Of a stretch of DNA of 64,000 bases, positions 58,936-64,000 are shown piece after piece. Source of the DNA: Oreohelix idahoensis. Lineage: Eukaryota > Mollusca > Gastropoda > Stylommatophora > Oreohelicidae. The stretch's first letter is position 1; each line of letters opens with the position of its first letter. The position numbers and the translations under genes were made by a program. The stretch lies in NCBI GenBank assembly GCA_024509875.1, contig JAMPIV010017564.1, positions 294,389 to 358,388 on the forward strand, given 5' to 3'. The notes under the pieces were generated by a model. That model saw only the letters and a list, made by a program, of their open reading frames with translations. It did no database searches and was not told the DNA's origin.

Positions 58936-59113
58936 ATTACTTTGAAACAAATGTAAATAAATATGACTGGTGATTGTGAAAAAATAAGTTTCGTCATTGA
59001 AATTGGTTTTAGGACTGAAATATAGTTATTTAGTTTTGGCTTGTTAAAAATAGGACTTGCCAAAATGTTGATGAACCGATGTGGTTTTTCCGTGGCTTGT
59101 GCCTGAAGGAACT
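58936..59113. other. Short noncoding spacer
   Basis: Lies between the RTE fragment and the start of the palindrome match; nothing recognised. Confidence 0.4.
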
Positions 59114-60472
59114 TATTAAATTTACATACATTTCCCAAATGATAATATAAAACTATTCACAAATTGATGATCACTCACTCACTGGAGTCTGGGGTTACCT
59201 CTGATTTTGGTTCTTCCGTGAGAACTAGCATGAAGCAATCACCGGTGCTTGCTGAGGTGGTTCATGAATGCATCCTTTTCGCATGCTGAGATTGCCAGCA
59301 TAGTATGAATCTTTAACACCACTAGCAGTATAGACATGTCAAATTCACAGCATAAAATTTATGTTTACAACTTACCCCAATATGGATGATATATTTATTG
59401 CTCAGTAGAATATTCTTAGCAACTTAACACAGATGCCTCGAATACCCGTCTGGGGTATTATTTTTATTTTATAATCCCTCTGTGACTTGTGAGTGGTCCT
59501 GTAGAATTCCGGGTTCCGTAGTAATATTGACGAGTCTTCTACTGATATACAGAGATGCGCTTAATACGTTTTTGATTGCCTGGTCGTAAAAATTCCGAAT
59601 CCAACTCTATTCTTTTCTGTGGCAAGGTCTGAGTTGTCTACGTTGACGATTTCTAGAATGCAGTGCCGTATGTTAAACTTTTTCTACGTTGTATCGTAGT
59701 TTACCCAGTAGAGCCTATTAACCCGGGCATCTAAAGACACCATTGTAGTTCAGGGAATTAATCGATTATACGAATTCTTGTATCGCTAATTTGGCACTAT
59801 ACGCTGAATAGACGGACCAATGGAATTGCACCTTCATGCAGTGTTTATAAAAACGTACTAGCCTAACATGGCGATCTCAAATCTGTGCAAACCAATTGAG
59901 GATGGCATTAAACTACAGCATTATGAGCAAAGTACCACCTGGAAGAGGTTAGTCATTTAACAATAGGAATGTTACTTTATAGGTAGTTATAAAGACTTCC
60001 ACGAATAGTATTATACGAATAGAGAAATCTCCAGTGGAATGCATCGAGACATTGGATAAGTCGAATACTTTGCTGTTTAGGTTACGCATAGAAACAAATG
60101 AGAGTATGTAATTAAAAGACAATTAGCTAGAAAGTTGAACATTAATACAGGGCGAATTTTAAGCCTAAGATGTAGGAAATCGCTCCAGGAATAAGGAGGA
60201 AAATATAAATCTTAGATTTCAATATTTGCACATCTGGACAAGTTATGCCTACATGTTGAAAACGCAAACACAGTTCAGCAGTATTTTTTTCTCTGTCGCC
60301 GGATTTGACCTATATGGGACCCTGCTTCTTGCGAAACGAGGCCATTCAATTTTGATAAATACAGCGAGCTACAGAGTGTTAATGAAAATTGCCTTTGCCT
60401 TCTGTATCTAAGAGCAGACCATAAATAACCATTAACAGCTCGACTGTATGTACTTCAGGGTAAGAAAAAATG

Positions 60473-60477
<5 letters not shown>

Positions 60478-60542
<65 letters not shown>
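60478..60542. repeat. (CA)n microsatellite, mirrored by (TG)n at 62236-62300
   Basis: Both lie immediately outside the outer mariner ends and have matching TATA flanks. They belong to the two palindrome arms. Confidence 0.95.
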
Positions 60543-60543
<1 letters not shown>

Positions 60544-60548
<5 letters not shown>

Positions 60549-61279
60549 TCGTTCAAGTCAAACCGGGACTTTTGTTTGTACAAACTAAAAGAACAAATTT
60601 GTGGGTGTGAAATTGCCATTTATTTTTCGATATAATCCACTGCAACATTTATACACTTATCCCAGCGTTTAATTAATGCTTGAAAAGCTTTAGCGTAGAA
60701 AGCTATGTCAGTACTCCTGAACCATCGTAAGACTTCGTCATCAGTGCTAAAATGCTGACCTCCCAGGTACTCTTTCTTGGGTCCAAACAGGTGGAAGTCG
60801 CTCGGAGCGAGGTCTGGGCTGTAAGGGGGATGTGGCAATATCTCCAACCCGAGTTGCTGTAATTTCCACGTAGTGCGGTGAGCGGTATGTGGTCGTGCGT
60901 TATCCTGTGGAAACAGGACGCCTTTTCTTATCAAACCAGGCCGTTTTTTCCACAGATGGTTATGCACATCACTTAGAATGTGACAGTACTTTTCACTGTT
61001 GATAGTGGCACCACGGGGTAGAAAATCTACGTGAATAATGCCACATTTGTCCCAGAAAACACTCGCCATCACTTTCCCAGCAGACGCAATTTTCCGAAAT
61101 TTTTTGGGTGGTGGTGAGTCCATATGCTTCCACTGCATGGATGCTCGTTTTGATTCCGGAGTGAAATGATGCACCCAGGTTTCATCACACGTAATGAAGC
61201 GATTCAGAAAATTCTGGCCTTCCCTGCCACAACGATCCTTCAACTCAGTGCAGTCCCGGTTTGACTTGAAAGCCCTCAT
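60544..61279 (-). pseudogene. Mariner, left copy, N-terminus deleted
   Basis: Terminal repeats GAGGGTCGTTCAAGTCAAAC (60545) and, inverted, GAGGGCTTTCAAGTCAAAC (about 61278) bound a 736-bp element. The 5' repeat runs straight into CTGCACTGAGTTGAAGG, so the DNA-binding half of the transposase is deleted. The remaining frame (61279-60620) carries the catalytic domain: FITCDETWVHHFTPESKRAS (first Asp), FWDKCGIIHVDFLPRG, LFPQDNARPHTAHRT (second Asp) and HPPYSPDLAPSDFHLFGPKK (third Asp). The spacing suits a DD34D mariner. The catalytic domain is uninterrupted, but without the helix-turn-helix domain it should not bind its ends. Confidence 0.88.
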
Positions 61280-61396
61280 ATATATATATGACTTTTTGTT
61301 CTGGAAGTACAGGAAGGAATGCTAGCGTGGTGATACTACTGACAGTAGTAAGTAAAAAGTGTGACCTACCTCGTATTACCTTTACCGTTACCGTTA
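61280..61396. other. Spacer at the palindrome centre
   Basis: A short (TA)n, then unique sequence with TTACC(G/T)TTACCGTTATTACC repeats at 61377-61403. It is not mirrored and not recognised. Confidence 0.55.
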
Positions 61397-62230
61397 TTAC
61401 CGTTAGGTGGCGTACGCGTCACGGGTCAGTCCCTGATAGATAATGAAAATGGCGGTGAACAGAGTTAGTGCACGTTGGGTGCCAAGACAGTTTTCCGCTT
61501 TTGACCGGCAGAGAAGAGTTCAAGTCTGCACTGAGTTGAAGGATCGTTGTGGCAGGGAAGGCCAGAATTTTCTGAATCGCTTCATTACGTGTGATGAAAC
61601 CTGGGTGCATCATTTCACTCCGGAATCAAAACGAGCATCCATGCAGTGGAAGCATATGGACTCACCACCACCCAAAAAATTTCGGAAAATTGCGTCTGCT
61701 GGGAAAGTGATGGCGAGTGTTTTCTGGGACAAATGTGGCATTATTCACGTAGATTTTCTACCCCGTGGTGCCACTATCAACAGTGAAAAGGACTGTCACA
61801 TTCTAAGTGATGTGCATAACCATCTGTGGAAAAAACGGCCTGGTTTGATAAGAGAAATCGTCCTGTTTCCACAGGATAACGCACGACCACATACCGCTCA
61901 CCGCACTGCGTGGAAATTACAGCAACTCGGGTTGGAGATATTGCCACATCCCCCTTACAGCCCAGACCTCGCTCCGAGCGACTTCCACCTGTTTGGACCC
62001 AAGAAAGAGTTCCTGGGAGGTCAGCATTTTAGCACTGATGACGAAGTCCTACGATGGTTCAGGAGTACTGACATAGCTTTCTACGCTAAAGCTTTTCAAG
62101 CATTAATTAAACGCTGGGATAAGTGTATAAATGTTGCAGTGGATTATATCGAAAAATAAATGGCAATTTCACACCCACAAATTTGTTCTTTTAGTTTGTA
62201 CAAACAAAAGTCCCGGTTTGACTTGAACGA

Positions 62231-62236
<6 letters not shown>
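61397..62236 (+). pseudogene. Mariner, right copy, 5' end missing
   Basis: An open frame of 238 residues (61443-62159) begins MKMAVNRVSARWVPRQFSAF, the linker after the DNA-binding domain, and then matches the left copy through DETWVHHF, DNARPHT and YSPDLAPSDFHLFGPKKEF. Upstream, CACGGGTCAGTCCCTGATAG at 61416-61435 reads HGSVPD and may be the preceding part, one frame off. No 5' terminal repeat is found. The 3' repeat GTCAAGT...GACCCTCG ends at 62236. The two copies are about 99 percent alike in the shared part (for example KYC/KDC, RKGVL/REIVL). Confidence 0.88.
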
Positions 62237-62306
<70 letters not shown>

Positions 62307-64000
62307 CATTTTTTCTTACCCTGAAGTACATACAGTCGAGCTGTTAATGGTTATTTATGGTCTGCTCTTAGATACAGAAGGCAAAGGCAATTTTCATTAA
62401 CACTCTGGAGCTCGCTGTATTTATCAAAATTGAATGGCCTCGTTTCGCAAGAAGCAGGGTCCCATATAGGTCACATCCGGCGACAGAGAAAACAATACTG
62501 CTGAACTGTGTTTGCGTTTTCAACATGTAGGCATAACGTGTCCAGATGTGCAAATATTGAAATCTAAGATTTATATTTTCCTCCTTATTCCTGGAGCGAT
62601 TTCCTACATCTTAGGCTTAAAATTCGCCCTGTATTAATGTTCAACTTTCTAGCTAATTGTCTTTTAATTACATACTCTCATTTGTTTCCATGCGTAACCT
62701 AAACAGCAAAGTATTCGACTTATCCAATGTCTCGATGCATTCCACTGGAGATTTCTCTATTCGTATAATACTATTCGTGGAAGTCTTTGTAACTACCTAT
62801 AAAGTAACATTCCTATTGTTAAATGACTAACCTCTTCCAGGTGGTACTTTGCTCATAATGCTGTAGTTTAATGCCATCCTCAATTGGTTTGCACAGATTT
62901 GAGATCGCCATGTTAGGCTAGTACGTTTTTATAAACACTGCATGAAGGTGCAATTCCATTGGTCCGTCTATCATACAGTTTGCAATAAGTATGGTGCGCC
63001 GTTTGGTCAGAATGACGTGTTGTGAATCAGACTTCACGACAACTGGGTAAACTTCACCACAGCACACTGATACTTGAATTTGCGTAAGTCATCGAATAAC
63101 ACTCCGTGTACAACAGTACCACAATTTTTTTGACGAAACAAGTGATGAGATTCATAGTACATCTACAGCAACAATAATGTCCTATGGTCGGTCAAACATA
63201 AACCAAAAACTCATGTGTGGTTCATCAACGCCTCTGCACTCACTCCCATACTCAAATACTTCTCTCTGCTCTCATATATCTCTAGGGCACTTGATCCTTC
63301 AGGGTATAGTGCCAAATTAGCGATACAAGAATTCGTATAATCGATTAATTCCCTGAGCTACAATGGTGTCTTTAGATGCCCGGGTTAATAGGCTCTACTG
63401 GGTAAACTACGATACAACGTAGAAAAAGTTTAACATACGGCACTGCATTCTAGAAATCGTCAACGTAGACAACTCAGACCTTGCCACAGAAAAGAATAGA
63501 GTTGGATTCGGAATTTTTAAGACCAGGCAATCAAAAACGTATTAAGCGCATCTCTGTATATCAGTAGAAGACTCGTCAATATTACTACGGAACCCGGAAT
63601 TCTACAGGACCACTCACAAGTCACAGAGGGATTATAAAATAAAAATAATACCCCAGACGGGTATTCGAGGCATCTGTGTTAAGTTGCTAAGAATATTCTA
63701 CTGAGCAATAAATATATCATCCATATTGGGGTAAGTTGTAAACATAAATTTTATGCTGTGAATTTGACATGTCTATACTGCTAGTGGTGTTAAAGATTCA
63801 TACTATGCTGGCAATCTCAGCATGCGAAAAGGATGCATTCATGAACCACCTCAGCAAGCACCGGTGAGTGCTTCATGCTAGTTCTCACGGAAGAACCAAA
63901 ATCAGAGGTAACCCCAGACTCCGAATGGAGCTGTGAGTGAGTGATCATCAATTTGTGAATAGTTTTATATTATCGTTTGGTGAATGTATGTAAATTTAAT

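Larger units (their letters stand above)
59114..64000. repeat. Imperfect giant palindrome, arms over 2 kb
   Basis: The sequence rightward from 59114 (TTAAATTTACATACATT...) is the reverse complement of the window's end. Pairs include 59163/63950 (CACAAATTGATGATCACTC), 59720-59760/63340-63395 and 60430-60477/62300-62350. The centre is near 61390. The arms differ by substitutions and by an extra segment of about 326 bp in the right arm (about 62972-63298). They include a (CA)n/(TG)n microsatellite pair and two mariner copies. The right limit lies outside the window. Confidence 0.9.

Noticed and set aside
60620..62159. SETMAR-like host gene
   Set aside because: The transposase resembles the mariner part of SETMAR, but no SET domain is nearby and terminal repeats bound the element.
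59114..64000. Palindrome as a pure sequencing hairpin artefact
   Set aside because: Not excluded, but the arms carry independent substitutions, a roughly 326-bp indel and different mariner deletions, which a copied-back read would not have.

Overview
This is animal nuclear DNA made almost entirely of transposable elements. No host gene, rRNA, tRNA gene, CRISPR array or bacterial-type operon can be supported. The families seen are Ty3/Gypsy elements of the Gmr1 type, a Penelope-like element, RTE, RTE-X and CR1/Jockey-like LINEs, Tc1 and mariner DNA transposons, and tRNA-derived SINEs. Together they indicate a metazoan with a repeat-rich genome. I cannot name the species or phylum; an invertebrate is plausible but not shown.

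Much of the window is one nest that can be read from target-site duplications (TSDs). An old RTE LINE on the minus strand lies in three pieces (55742-54700, 50210-48851, 6549-6204). Gypsy element A (6550-48845, TSD TGTGT) split it. A Tc1 derivative (13829-44319, TA target) sits in the leader of A. Gypsy element C (14088-43733, TSD GTCTT) sits inside the Tc1. The 3' LTR of C (14088-37055) has grown from 2 kb to 23 kb by four insertions: a tandem Penelope-like element (14147-21723), Gypsy element B (22599-34469, TSD ATAAC), an RTE-X fragment (34696-35841, TSD TTAGTAATA) and a SINE (36559-36917, 12-bp TSD). B itself carries a 2.4-kb solo-LTR-like insertion in gag (TSD ATTGG) and a 78-bp RTE tail in its 5' LTR. 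The 5' LTR of C (41753-43733) still holds the empty site for each of the four insertions, so the order of events can be checked inside the window.

All three Gypsy elements have the order gag-protease-integrase-RT-RNase H. That is the Ty1/copia order, known within Ty3/Gypsy from the Gmr1 group. Their capsid regions resemble the SCAN-like gag of that group. B is the least damaged: its pol has one frameshift and one stop. The Penelope-like element has one intact 909-codon RT/GIY-YIG gene and a near-identical second copy with two single-T frameshifts.

Left flank (1-6203): a CR1/Jockey-like LINE with its RT deleted, a 43-bp minisatellite, a short terminal-repeat family and LINE relics. Right flank (50211-64000): SINE arrays split by a full-length RTE-X element, an old LTR related to that of A, an RTE relic, then a large imperfect palindrome (59114 to at least 64000) with two head-to-head mariner copies near its centre.
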